Source of the DNA: Pseudomonadota bacterium
Lineage (GTDB): Bacteria; Pseudomonadota; Gammaproteobacteria; Steroidobacterales; GCA-2729495
Length of the DNA stretch: 8,554 nt
NCBI GenBank assembly: GCA_030836925.1
Contig: JAUPLK010000048.1
Coordinates: 1 to 8,554 of the forward strand
Direction: 5' to 3'
This document shows, in pieces, positions 1-6,555 of this stretch. Positions within the stretch are counted from its first letter, which is position 1, and every line of letters begins with the position of its first letter. The notes under the pieces are model-generated. The model was given only the letters and a program-made list of their open reading frames with translations. It searched no databases and had not been told where the DNA came from. The translations under genes were made by a program, and so were the position numbers.

Positions 1-439
1 GACAGGCTGTCTTGCACAACTGCGTGCCCATTACGAAGCACATGGATCGAGCGTGATCGCCGTGCAGGAGGTGCCACCGGGCCGGACGCGCGATTACGGC
101 ATCGTGGCCGTCGACGGCAACAACCGGTTGCAGCAGATCGTCGAAAAGCCTGCACCGGAAGTCGCACCCTCGCGGCTGGCGGTGGTGGGCCGTTATCTGC
201 TGGCACCGCGGATCTTCGACATCCTGGAGTCAACCGGGCGCGGCGCCGGTGGCGAGATACAGTTGACCGACGGTATCGCACGCCTGCTCGGCACGGATCC
301 GGTCTATGCGTTGCCATTTGCCGGCCAGCGCTACGATTGCGGCAGCAAGCTTGGCTATGTGCAGGCGACGGTGGATTACGCCCTGGCTGATCCGGCCCTG
401 CAGGGGCCGCTGAGTGCGCACCTGAAGACACTGCGCTGA
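1..439 (+). CDS. galU: UTP-glucose-1-phosphate uridylyltransferase, 5'-truncated by window edge
   Basis: Catalyses UTP + glucose-1-phosphate to UDP-glucose + PPi in the cytoplasm, feeding cell-envelope polysaccharide and other glycan synthesis. The reading frame is open from base 2, giving 145 visible residues, roughly the C-terminal half of a protein usually near 290-300 aa. Visible nucleotidyltransferase features, numbered from the first visible residue: the VxxVP-YGIV strand around residues 18-34, VEKP at 47-50, GRYLL at 63-67, EIQLTD at 85-90, and a C-terminal DCGSKLGYVQA segment near 112-122. The last two are typical of the GalU/GalF family in the sugar-binding and C-terminal parts. A GTG at position 53 lies inside the conserved fold and is not the start; the true start is upstream of the window. 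The gene converges on tRNA-Asn, whose encoded 3' end lies 16 nt past the stop. GalF or another glucose-1-phosphate nucleotidyltransferase is a less likely alternative. Confidence 0.9.
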   Translation, partial: TGCLAQLRAHYEAHGSSVIAVQEVPPGRTRDYGIVAVDGNNRLQQIVEKPAPEVAPSRLAVVGRYLLAPRIFDILESTGRGAGGEIQLTDGIARLLGTDPVYALPFAGQRYDCGSKLGYVQATVDYALADPALQGPLSAHLKTLR

Positions 440-455
440 GTGTGGGCTGAAGAGT

Positions 456-530
456 TGGCTCCCCGGGCCGGATTCGAACCAGCGACCAACCGGTTAACAG
501 CCGGTTGCTCTACCACTGAGCTACCGGGGA
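456..530 (-). tRNA. tRNA-Asn(GUU), CCA encoded
   Basis: Read on the minus strand, all cloverleaf elements are present. The 7-bp acceptor TCCCCGG/CCGGGGA is perfect. The D arm is GCTC-AGTGGTA-GAGC. The anticodon stem ACCGG/CCGGT carries loop CTGTTAA with anticodon GTT (positions 498-496). The variable loop is TGGTC. The T stem GCTGG/CCGGC has one G-T pair and the loop is TTCGAAT. The discriminator is G73, the usual base for bacterial tRNA-Asn, and CCA is genome-encoded at 458-456. It delivers asparagine for AAC/AAU codons. It lies downstream of, and in the same orientation as, the aminotransferase gene, and convergent with galU. I see no canonical hairpin-plus-T-run terminator after it. Confidence 0.97.
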
Positions 531-557
531 AGCGATAAAAGCCCTGAAGCGCGCGGG

Positions 558-587
558 ATTTTCCCGGAAGGCGCTGTAGCAAGTCAA
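558..587 (-). promoter_or_regulatory. Candidate sigma70 promoter for tRNA-Asn with GC-rich discriminator
   Basis: On the minus strand, TTGACT (587-582; 5 of 6 matches to TTGACA) is followed after 18 bp by GAAAAT (563-558; 4 of 6 matches to TATAAT). The next bases downstream, CCCGCGCGC, are almost pure G/C. A GC-rich stretch between the -10 box and the start site is a known feature of stringently controlled stable-RNA promoters. The predicted start near 550 would give a leader of about 20 nt before the mature tRNA 5' end. This is a motif match only. Confidence 0.45.
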
Positions 588-615
588 GGATCCAGCTGCA
601 GATCGGTGTTTTGCC

Positions 616-1797
616 TCAGCCGATCACACGCCGCAGGCGCCGGATGGTCTCCTTCAAGGTATCCAGGCTGCAGGCAAACGAGAGCCTGATATAGCCGGCT
701 GCGCCGAAGGCAGAGCCCGGCACGACGGCGACTTCTGCTTCCTTGAGCAGCAGGCTGGCAAGTTCCAGGTCATCCTTCAGGCCCTTGGCCTGGATGGCCT
801 CGCTGACATTCGGGAAGGCATAGAAAGTGCCCGCCGAGCGCAGGCACCTGAATCCGGGGATCTCGTTGAGTGCCGCCACGAGGTAGTCGTGCCGGGCGCG
901 AAACGCCTTGGTCATCTCCCGCACGCAGGACTGGTCGCCGTTGAGTGCAGCAACGCTCGCCGCCTGTGAAATGCTGCAGGGATTCGAGGTGCTCTGGCTC
1001 TGGATCTTCTTCATCGCCGCGATGATGGTCTTGGGGCCACCGGCATAACCGATGCGCCAGCCGGTCATCGCATAGGCCTTGGAGACACCGTTGATGGTTA
1101 CCGTCCGGTCGTAGAGGTTCGGGCAGGCTTCGGCGAAGCTGACAAAGGGTTCATCCGCCCAGTAGATGTGCTCGTACATGTCGTCGGCTGCGATCACGAT
1201 CGACGGGTACTTTTCGAGTACTGCACCCAGTGCCTGCAGCTCGCTGCGGGTATAGGCGGCACCGGTCGGGTTGGACGGGCTGTTGAGAAAGATCAGCCGG
1301 GTGCGTGGCGTGATGGCCGCCTCCAGGGCACGCGGGTTGATCTTGAAGCCGTCTTCCAGCATGGCAGCAACGATTACGGGCTCGGCATCAGCCAGCTTGA
1401 TCATGTCCGGATAGGAGACCCAGTAGGGGGCAGGCACGATGGCTTCATCGCCGGGATTGAGTACCGCGCCACAGACGTTGTAGCAGGTCTGCTTGGCGCC
1501 GCTGGAAACGACGATCTGGTCCGGTGCATAGACCAGGTTGTTCTCGCGCCGGTACTTTTCGATGATGGCGTTCTTCAGGGCCGGGGTGCCTTCGACCTGC
1601 GTGTAACGCGTCTGGCCGTTCTGGATTGCGGCAATGCCGGCCGCACGGATGTGTTCGGGGGTGTCGAAATCCGGCTCGCCAGCGCCGAGGTCGATGACGT
1701 CGTGGCCCTTGGCACGCAATTCGGCGGCCGCTGCTGCGACGGCCATGGTTGGCGAGGGTTTGACGCGCTGGCAACGTTGGGAAACTGCTAGACTCAC
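616..1797 (-). CDS. aspC: Class I PLP-dependent aminotransferase (aspartate aminotransferase type)
   Basis: Transfers the amino group between aspartate (possibly also aromatic or prephenate-type acceptors) and 2-oxo acids in the cytoplasm, linking the TCA cycle to amino acid synthesis. The call is 393 aa from GTG at 1797. This start is chosen because AAGGA (1809-1805) lies 7 nt upstream and the protein then opens SLAVSQRCQRVKPSPTMAV, as this family does. A longer reading from ATG 1884 adds 29 residues that look like translated leader. Visible fold type I features are GAGEPDFDTP (38-47), SNPTG with Asn176, the DxxY pair Asp205/Tyr208 in DDMYEHIYW, the Schiff-base Lys240 in GVSKAYAMTGWRIGY with phosphate-binding Arg248, and the C-terminal substrate-carboxylate Arg371 in GYIRLSFA. 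Length is normal. It is divergent from uvrB across an 86-bp spacer. The GEPDFDTP/DDMYEHI pattern matches the bacterial branch distinct from E. coli AspC, so the symbol follows common usage and exact substrate range is uncertain. Confidence 0.88.
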   Translation of the reverse strand: MSLAVSQRCQRVKPSPTMAVAAAAAELRAKGHDVIDLGAGEPDFDTPEHIRAAGIAAIQNGQTRYTQVEGTPALKNAIIEKYRRENNLVYAPDQIVVSSGAKQTCYNVCGAVLNPGDEAIVPAPYWVSYPDMIKLADAEPVIVAAMLEDGFKINPRALEAAITPRTRLIFLNSPSNPTGAAYTRSELQALGAVLEKYPSIVIAADDMYEHIYWADEPFVSFAEACPNLYDRTVTINGVSKAYAMTGWRIGYAGGPKTIIAAMKKIQSQSTSNPCSISQAASVAALNGDQSCVREMTKAFRARHDYLVAALNEIPGFRCLRSAGTFYAFPNVSEAIQAKGLKDDLELASLLLKEAEVAVVPGSAFGAAGYIRLSFACSLDTLKETIRRLRRVIG

Positions 1798-1838
1798 CGT
1801 GATTTCCTTGCTGTATTCGCTGATCGGGAGGGCTGCAG

Positions 1839-1867
1839 ATATTAAGGGATTCACCGGCCGCAACCAA
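1839..1867 (-). promoter_or_regulatory. Candidate sigma70 promoter for the aminotransferase gene
   Basis: On the minus strand, TTGGTT (1867-1862) and TAATAT (1844-1839) are separated by exactly 17 bp. They match consensus at 3 of 6 and 4 of 6 positions. The -10 lies in the only AT-rich island of the divergent spacer. The predicted start, around 1832, would give a leader of about 35 nt containing the AAGGA ribosome-binding site. The same AT island (TATTAA on the plus strand) could also serve uvrB, but I find no good -35 for that direction. No LexA-type CTGT-N8-ACAG palindrome is present in the spacer. Confidence 0.35.
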
Positions 1868-1883
1868 CAGGCAGCATGACGCA

Positions 1884-3896
1884 ATGGACCGCATGAGGCT
1901 CGTCGCTGACTATTCCCCGGCAGGCGACCAGCCGGCCGCCATCCGGGACCTGTGTGCCGGACTCCAGAATGGCCTGGCGCGCCAGACCCTGCTCGGGGTG
2001 ACGGGTTCGGGCAAGACCTTCACGATGGCCAGCGTCATCGAGGACCGGCAGTGTCCGACGATGATCCTGGCGCCGAACAAGACGCTGGCCGCACAGCTTT
2101 ATGGCGAGATGTGCGAGTACTTCCCCGACAACCGCGTCGAATACTTCGTTTCCTATTACGACTACTACCAGCCGGAAGCCTACGTGCCTTCCTCGGATAC
2201 CTACATCGAGAAGGACGCGGCCATCAATGCGCATATCGAGCAGATGCGCCTGTCCGCCACCAAGGCGCTGCTCGAGCGCCGCGACTGCATCATCGTGGCA
2301 ACGGTGTCCTCGATTTATGGTCTCGGCGATCCCGAGGCCTACTTTTCGATGATCCTGCATCTGTCCCGTGGACACCGCATGCCGGACCGCGAACTGCTGC
2401 GGCGTCTCGCCGAGCTCCAGTACACGCGCAACGACATGCAGCTGGGCAACGGTACTTACCGGGCGCGCGGCGAGACCATCGACATCTTTCCGGCGGAATC
2501 GGAGCGCGAAGCAGTCCGCGTCACGCTCTTCGATGACCAGATCGAGAACCTCGCGTATTTCGATCCGCTGACCGGCGAGGTACTGCGCAGTGTTCCGCGC
2601 CTGACGATCTTTCCGAAAACGCACTATGCGACGCCGCGCGAAGTGGTGCTCAAGGCGGTCGATTCCATCAAGCAGGACCTGGTACTGCGCCTGGACGAAC
2701 TGCGGCGGGCCAACAAGCTGGTCGAGGCCCAGCGGCTGGAACAGCGCACCCTGTATGACGTGGAGATGATGGCCGAACTCGGGTTCTGCAGCGGTATCGA
2801 GAACTACAGTCGCTATCTGTCCGGCCGCCAGCCTGGCGAGCCGCCGCCCTGCCTGTTCGATTACCTCCCCGACGATGCCTTGCTGATCATCGACGAGAGT
2901 CATGTGACCGTGCCGCAGCTCGGCGGCATGTACCGCGGCGATCGTTCCCGCAAGGAAACGCTGGTCGAATACGGTTTCCGTCTGCCCTCGGCGCTCGACA
3001 ACCGGCCGCTGCGTTTCGATGAATTCGAGGCACTGTCGCCACAGACCATCTACGTCTCGGCCACGCCCGGGCCCTATGAGCGGGAACGCTCCGATGCGAT
3101 CGTCGAGCAGGTGGTGCGTCCCACCGGGCTCACCGATCCGCCGATCGAGGTGCGTCCGGTTGCCACCCAGGTTGACGACGTGCTGTCGGAGATCCGGGTG
3201 CGGGTGGAGCGGCAGGAGCGGGTGCTGATCACCACGCTCACCAAGCGCATGGCGGAGGATCTCACCGACTATCTGCAGGAACACGGCGTGCGGGTGCGCT
3301 ACCTGCACTCGGATGTGGAAACGGTGGAGCGCAGCGAGATCATCCGCGACCTGCGTCTCGGTGCCTTCGATGTGCTGGTCGGCATCAACCTGCTGCGCGA
3401 AGGGCTCGATCTGCCGGAGGTCTCGCTGGTGGCCATCCTCGATGCGGACCGGGAGGGCTTCCTGCGTTCCGAGGGCTCGCTGATCCAGACCGTGGGCCGC
3501 GCGGCGCGCAACCTAAACGGCATGGCCATCATGTATGCCGACCGGGTCACCGGTTCCATGCAGCGGGCGATTGCCGAGACCGACCGGCGGCGCCGGAAGC
3601 AGATCGAGTTCAACAAACTGCACGGCATACAGCCCCGCAGCATCGTCAAGCAGGTCCGGGATGTGATGGACGGCGCGCGCAGCGAGCTGCCGCGGGGTGC
3701 GCGGCGCGTTGCCGAAGCGCGCAGCGAGTACCGGAATCTCAGCCCCGAGCAGCTGATGAAGCAGATCGCCCGGCTGGAAAAGCAGATGTTCAGTCATGCC
3801 CGGAACCTCGAATTCGAGGCTGCGGCACAGCTGCGGGACCAGATCCAGGAGCTGCGGCGCATCGGCTTTGGTCTGCCGGAGCGCAAGACCGGCTAG
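1884..3896 (+). CDS. uvrB: Excinuclease ABC subunit B
   Basis: Damage-verifying helicase-like subunit of UvrABC nucleotide excision repair. It is loaded by UvrA, probes the lesion with a beta-hairpin, then recruits UvrC for incision. Length is 670 aa against 673 in E. coli. Visible elements: Walker A GVTGSGKT (38-45); the tyrosine-rich beta-hairpin YYDYYQPEAY (91-100); motif II DESH (337-340); SATPG (392-396); the arginine-finger motif VI QTVGRAARN (535-543); and the C-terminal UVR domain (about 620-657), a coiled-coil segment that contacts UvrC and UvrA. All key residues are intact. ATG 1884 puts the Walker A lysine at 44 (45 in E. coli), which supports this start over ATG 1893. The ribosome-binding site is weak (AGG 12 nt upstream). 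It is divergent from the aminotransferase, and the next gene is tRNA-Val, 83 nt past the stop. E. coli uvrB is SOS-induced, but no recognisable SOS box is visible here. Confidence 0.98.
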   Translation: MDRMRLVADYSPAGDQPAAIRDLCAGLQNGLARQTLLGVTGSGKTFTMASVIEDRQCPTMILAPNKTLAAQLYGEMCEYFPDNRVEYFVSYYDYYQPEAYVPSSDTYIEKDAAINAHIEQMRLSATKALLERRDCIIVATVSSIYGLGDPEAYFSMILHLSRGHRMPDRELLRRLAELQYTRNDMQLGNGTYRARGETIDIFPAESEREAVRVTLFDDQIENLAYFDPLTGEVLRSVPRLTIFPKTHYATPREVVLKAVDSIKQDLVLRLDELRRANKLVEAQRLEQRTLYDVEMMAELGFCSGIENYSRYLSGRQPGEPPPCLFDYLPDDALLIIDESHVTVPQLGGMYRGDRSRKETLVEYGFRLPSALDNRPLRFDEFEALSPQTIYVSATPGPYERERSDAIVEQVVRPTGLTDPPIEVRPVATQVDDVLSEIRVRVERQERVLITTLTKRMAEDLTDYLQEHGVRVRYLHSDVETVERSEIIRDLRLGAFDVLVGINLLREGLDLPEVSLVAILDADREGFLRSEGSLIQTVGRAARNLNGMAIMYADRVTGSMQRAIAETDRRRRKQIEFNKLHGIQPRSIVKQVRDVMDGARSELPRGARRVAEARSEYRNLSPEQLMKQIARLEKQMFSHARNLEFEAAAQLRDQIQELRRIGFGLPERKTG

Positions 3897-3903
3897 TTCT
3901 GCC

Positions 3904-3933
3904 TTGCCATGTGCGCGTGCCATTCGGTATCGT
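3904..3933 (+). promoter_or_regulatory. Candidate promoter for tRNA-Val and the thrS operon
   Basis: TTGCCA (3904-3909; 5 of 6 matches to TTGACA) and TATCGT (3928-3933; 4 of 6 matches to TATAAT) are 18 bp apart. They are followed by a G/C-only stretch, GGCGCCCGG (3934-3942), a stable-RNA-like discriminator. The predicted start near 3940 would give a leader of about 40 nt before the tRNA. The box begins 7 bp after the uvrB stop. With only 21 nt between tRNA-Val and thrS, this is the most likely promoter for the downstream cluster as well, although a promoter inside uvrB cannot be excluded. Confidence 0.45.
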
Positions 3934-3979
3934 GGCGCCCGGTCGGGATGCGGCTTGAGCCGTTTCCGGCAGATGCGAC

Positions 3980-4055
3980 AGGCGCGTAGCTCAGTGGTTA
4001 GAGCACTTCCTTGACATGGAAGGGGTCGGAGGTTCAACTCCTCTCGCGCCTACCA
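3980..4055 (+). tRNA. tRNA-Val(GAC), CCA encoded
   Basis: The cloverleaf is complete. The acceptor AGGCGCG/CGCGCCT is 7 perfect pairs. The D arm is GCTC-AGTGGTTA-GAGC. The anticodon stem CTTCC/GGAAG carries loop TTGACAT with anticodon GAC. The variable loop is GGGTC. The T stem GGAGG/CCTCT has one G-T pair and the loop is TTCAACT. The discriminator is A73 and CCA is encoded at 4053-4055. Total 76 nt. The 5' end is set at A3980 because starting at 3981 breaks the acceptor pairing. It reads GUC/GUU valine codons. It sits 21 nt before the thrS start codon on the same strand, so the tRNA and thrS mRNA are probably cut from one precursor. Confidence 0.97.
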
Positions 4056-4076
4056 ACTTTCCGGACAAGTTCACCC

Positions 4077-6005
4077 ATGCCCGTCATTACCCTGCCTGAC
4101 GGCAGTCAGAAGGCGTTTGATCGCCCGGTTTCGGTTGCCGAGGTGGCCTCGTCCATTGGTGCGGGTCTCGCGCGGGCGGCGCTCGCCGGACGGGTCGACG
4201 ACCAGCTCGTCGATACCTCCCATGTCATCGAGGCGGATGCCCGGCTGTCCATCGTCACGCCGAAGGATCCTGCCGGCCTGGAGATCATCCGGCACTCGAC
4301 CGCCCATCTGCTGGCGCAGGCGGTGCAGTCCCTGTTTCCCGATGCGCAGGTGACCATCGGTCCGGTCATCGAGGACGGTTTCTATTACGACTTCGCCTTC
4401 AAGCGGCCCTTCACGCCCGAAGACATCGCCGCCATCGAAGTGCGCATGAAGGAACTGGTCAGCAAGGATCTGCCGGTCGAGCGCCGGCTGATGGGCCGCG
4501 ACGAGGCGGTCGCCTACTTCAAGGGCATCGGCGAGCACTACAAGGCCGAGATCATCGCCAGCATTCCGGCCGGGCAGGACATCAGCCTGTACGGGCAGGG
4601 CGACTGGGTCGATCTGTGTCGCGGTCCGCACGTGCCGTCCACCGGGCGCCTCAAGGCCTTCAAGCTGACCAAGCTGGCCGGTGCCTACTGGCGCGGCGAT
4701 TCGCGCAACGAAATGCTGCAGCGGATCTACGGCACGGCCTGGCAGGACGAGGCCGCGTTGAAGGCCTACCTGCTGCGGCTCGAAGAAGCCGAGAAGCGCG
4801 ACCACCGCAAGCTGGGCCGCGAACTCGACCTGTTCCACTTCCAGGAAGAATCGCCGGGTGCGGTGTTCTGGCATCCCAAAGGCTGGACGCTGTTCCAGCA
4901 GTTGATCGGCTACATGCGCGACACGCAGCGCACTGCCGGTTACCAGGAGGTCAACACACCGGAGATTCTCGACCGCGAACTCTGGGCGCGATCAGGGCAC
5001 CTGGAGAAGTTCGGCGAAAACATGTTCCTGACGCAGACGCCTGATGAGCGCGTCTATGCGATCAAGCCGATGAACTGCCCCGGGCATATCCAGGTCTTCA
5101 ACCAGGGCCTGCGCAGTTACCGCGATCTGCCGCTGCGTTTCTGCGAGTTCGGCAAGGTACACCGTTATGAGCCCTCGGGTGCACTGCATGGCCTGATGCG
5201 CGTGCGTGCCTTTACCCAGGACGACGCCCATGTGTTCTGCACCGAAGACCAGATCACGGCAGAGTCGGTGGCGATCACCGATCTGATCCTCGGTATCTAT
5301 CGCGACTTCGGTTTTGACGATATCCGCATCAAGTTTTCCGACCGTCCGGAAAAGCGCGTCGGCAGCGATGCGATCTGGGATCGCGCGGAGGCTGCGCTGC
5401 GTTCGGCTGCGGAGGCTGCGGGCCTCGAGCTGGAGTACAACCCGGGGGAGGGTGCCTTCTATGGCCCCAAGCTCGAATTCGTGCTGCGCGATGCGATCGG
5501 TCGCGACTGGCAGTGCGGCACCCTGCAGGTCGACTTCAACATGCCGGAACGGCTCGGTGCCTCCTATGTGGGCGACGACAGCCAGCGCCGGACCCCGGTC
5601 ATGCTGCACAGGGCCATGTTCGGTTCCCTCGAGCGTTTTTGCGGCATTTTGCTGGAGCACCATGCCGGCCGCCTGCCGACCTGGCTGGCGCCGGTGCAGG
5701 TCGCGATCCTGAATATCACTGACCGGCAGGCCGAGTTTGCCGGGTCCATACAGGAAATCCTGAAAAATCAGGGTGTTCGGGCGGCAGTGGACTTGAGGAA
5801 TGAGAAGATTGGCTTTAAGATTCGCGAGCATACCCTGCAGCGGGTTCCCTACCTGATCGTGGTCGGGGACCGTGAAGCGCAAAACAATGAAGTGGCCGTG
5901 CGCACGCGAAGCGGCAAGGACCTGGGCAGCATGCCTCTTGAGCAGCTGGTCCAGCGTCTTGCAGCCGAGATCGCGAGCCGCGGCCGTAATTTAATGGAGG
6001 ATTGA
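4077..6005 (+). CDS. thrS: Threonyl-tRNA synthetase
   Basis: Class II synthetase that charges tRNA-Thr with threonine and hydrolyses mischarged Ser-tRNA-Thr. Length is 642 aa, the same as E. coli ThrRS. Domains in order: N-terminal TGS-like domain (about 1-62, opening MPVITLPDGSQKAF); editing domain with HSTAH (His73, His77) and CRGPH (Cys181, His185); catalytic core with motif 2 Arg363 (RFCEFGKVHRYE) and zinc ligands Cys334 (MNCPGH), His385 (FTQDDAH) and His511 (LHRAMFGSLER), all at the E. coli positions; and a C-terminal anticodon-binding domain from about 540. The ATG at 4077 is chosen because the frame extends back into the tRNA (ATG 4011), where translation is implausible. The 21-nt leader has only a weak ribosome-binding site (GGA about 11 nt upstream). 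The stop lies 3 nt before the infC start. Editing and catalytic residues are all present. Confidence 0.98.
   Translation: MPVITLPDGSQKAFDRPVSVAEVASSIGAGLARAALAGRVDDQLVDTSHVIEADARLSIVTPKDPAGLEIIRHSTAHLLAQAVQSLFPDAQVTIGPVIEDGFYYDFAFKRPFTPEDIAAIEVRMKELVSKDLPVERRLMGRDEAVAYFKGIGEHYKAEIIASIPAGQDISLYGQGDWVDLCRGPHVPSTGRLKAFKLTKLAGAYWRGDSRNEMLQRIYGTAWQDEAALKAYLLRLEEAEKRDHRKLGRELDLFHFQEESPGAVFWHPKGWTLFQQLIGYMRDTQRTAGYQEVNTPEILDRELWARSGHLEKFGENMFLTQTPDERVYAIKPMNCPGHIQVFNQGLRSYRDLPLRFCEFGKVHRYEPSGALHGLMRVRAFTQDDAHVFCTEDQITAESVAITDLILGIYRDFGFDDIRIKFSDRPEKRVGSDAIWDRAEAALRSAAEAAGLELEYNPGEGAFYGPKLEFVLRDAIGRDWQCGTLQVDFNMPERLGASYVGDDSQRRTPVMLHRAMFGSLERFCGILLEHHAGRLPTWLAPVQVAILNITDRQAEFAGSIQEILKNQGVRAAVDLRNEKIGFKIREHTLQRVPYLIVVGDREAQNNEVAVRTRSGKDLGSMPLEQLVQRLAAEIASRGRNLMED
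5996..6000 (+). promoter_or_regulatory. Ribosome-binding site that fixes the infC start
   Basis: GGAGG lies within the last codons of thrS, 8 nt before ATC 6009. The next in-frame conventional start candidate, GTG 6027, is 26 nt away, too far for this site. The preceding in-frame codon at 6003 is the thrS stop, so the infC start must lie between 6006 and about 6030. ATC at 6009 is the only initiator-like codon correctly spaced. Confidence 0.8.
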
Positions 6006-6008
6006 CGT

Positions 6009-6527
6009 ATCGCTGCGAATAAACGAGTGCGCCGGAACGAGGAGATCGATGCCCGAGAGATTCGCGTCATCGGCAGTGATGGCGAGCAGGTTGGCGTGCT
6101 GTCCCGCGAGGCTGCTTTGCAGTTGGCAGCTGCATCGGCAATGGATCTGGTCGAGATATCACCGACTGCGGTACCGCCCGTTTGCCGGATCATGGATTTT
6201 GGCAAGTTCCTGTTCGAAGCGAACAAGAAAGCCCACGCAGCGAAGCGCAAGCAGAAGCAGATCCAGGTAAAGGAAATAAAGTTTCGTCCGGGAACCGACA
6301 AGGGTGATTACGACATCAAGATGCGTAATCTCATCCGGTTCCTCGAGGCGGGAGACAAGGCCAAGGTGACCCTGCGTTTCCGTGGCCGTGAGATGGCTCA
6401 TCAGGAGATCGGCGTGCAGCTCCTGCAGAAGGTCCGACAGGATCTTGAGGCCATCGGGACCGTTGAACAGTTTCCCCGGCTGGAAGGCCGGCAAATGGTC
6501 ATGGTCATTGCACCCAAGAAGAAGTGA
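6009..6527 (+). CDS. infC: Translation initiation factor IF-3, AUC start
   Basis: IF3 binds the 30S subunit, prevents premature 50S joining and monitors the start codon and initiator tRNA. The call is 172 aa from ATC 6009 (180 in E. coli). The N-terminal domain spans about 1-67: REIRVIGSDGEQVGVL near 16-31, VDLVEIS-type strand, and PVCRIMDFGKF at 57-67. A lysine-rich helical linker follows (about 68-88). The C-terminal domain starts at VKEIKFRPGT and includes GDYDIKMRN and LRFRGREMAHQE, ending MVMVIAPKKK. Non-AUG starts (AUU in E. coli, AUC or AUA elsewhere) are a known trait of infC and let IF3 repress its own translation, because it discriminates against such codons. A GTG start at 6027 would give a complete-looking 166-aa protein, but it lacks a usable ribosome-binding site and drops the basic N-terminal residues AANKR. 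The gene is almost butted to thrS. Confidence 0.93.
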   Translation: MAANKRVRRNEEIDAREIRVIGSDGEQVGVLSREAALQLAAASAMDLVEISPTAVPPVCRIMDFGKFLFEANKKAHAAKRKQKQIQVKEIKFRPGTDKGDYDIKMRNLIRFLEAGDKAKVTLRFRGREMAHQEIGVQLLQKVRQDLEAIGTVEQFPRLEGRQMVMVIAPKKK

Positions 6528-6555
6528 GTGACGGCAATTACAAGTGAGTGACGGC
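6522..6555 (+). repeat. 14-bp direct repeat spanning the infC stop codon
   Basis: AAGTGAGTGACGGC occurs at 6522-6535 and again, identically, at 6542-6555, a 20-bp period. The first copy contains the last lysine codon and TGA stop of infC; the second lies in the untranslated gap before rpmI. It looks like a short local duplication. Both copies end in CGGC, which can pair with GCCG at 6560-6563 (see the leader entry). Confidence 0.8.

Noticed and set aside
428..443. ACACT-GCGCTG-AGTGT hairpin over the galU stop as a terminator
   Set aside because: Only 5 bp, with no T-run on either strand. It does not qualify as an intrinsic terminator for galU or tRNA-Asn.
601..625. GATCGG/CCGATC inverted repeat at the aminotransferase stop as a terminator
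   Set aside because: A 6-bp stem with a 13-nt loop, followed on the minus strand by TGCAGCTGG rather than a T-run. Probably incidental.
1798..1883. An SOS (LexA) operator upstream of uvrB
   Set aside because: The only CTGT (1811-1814 region) is not followed by ACAG at the right distance, and no other palindrome of LexA type is present. Some lineages use other LexA motifs, so SOS control is not excluded, only unseen.
1851..3308. A 485-codon open frame on the minus strand opposite uvrB
   Set aside because: It is the complement-strand shadow of a strongly conserved uvrB in GC-rich DNA, where antisense frames stay open by codon bias. The translation shows no recognisable domain. The open minus frames opposite thrS (4071-4874 and 4992-5882) are the same artefact.
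3951..3965. CGGCTTGAGCCG followed by TTT as a uvrB terminator
   Set aside because: The stem is 4-5 bp with only three T residues, and it would lie inside the likely tRNA-Val precursor leader, where termination would silence the downstream cluster.
4011..4076. Upstream ATG 4011 as the thrS start
   Set aside because: It lies in the anticodon arm of tRNA-Val, and the extra 22 residues are translated tRNA. ATG 4077 gives exactly the family N-terminus and length.
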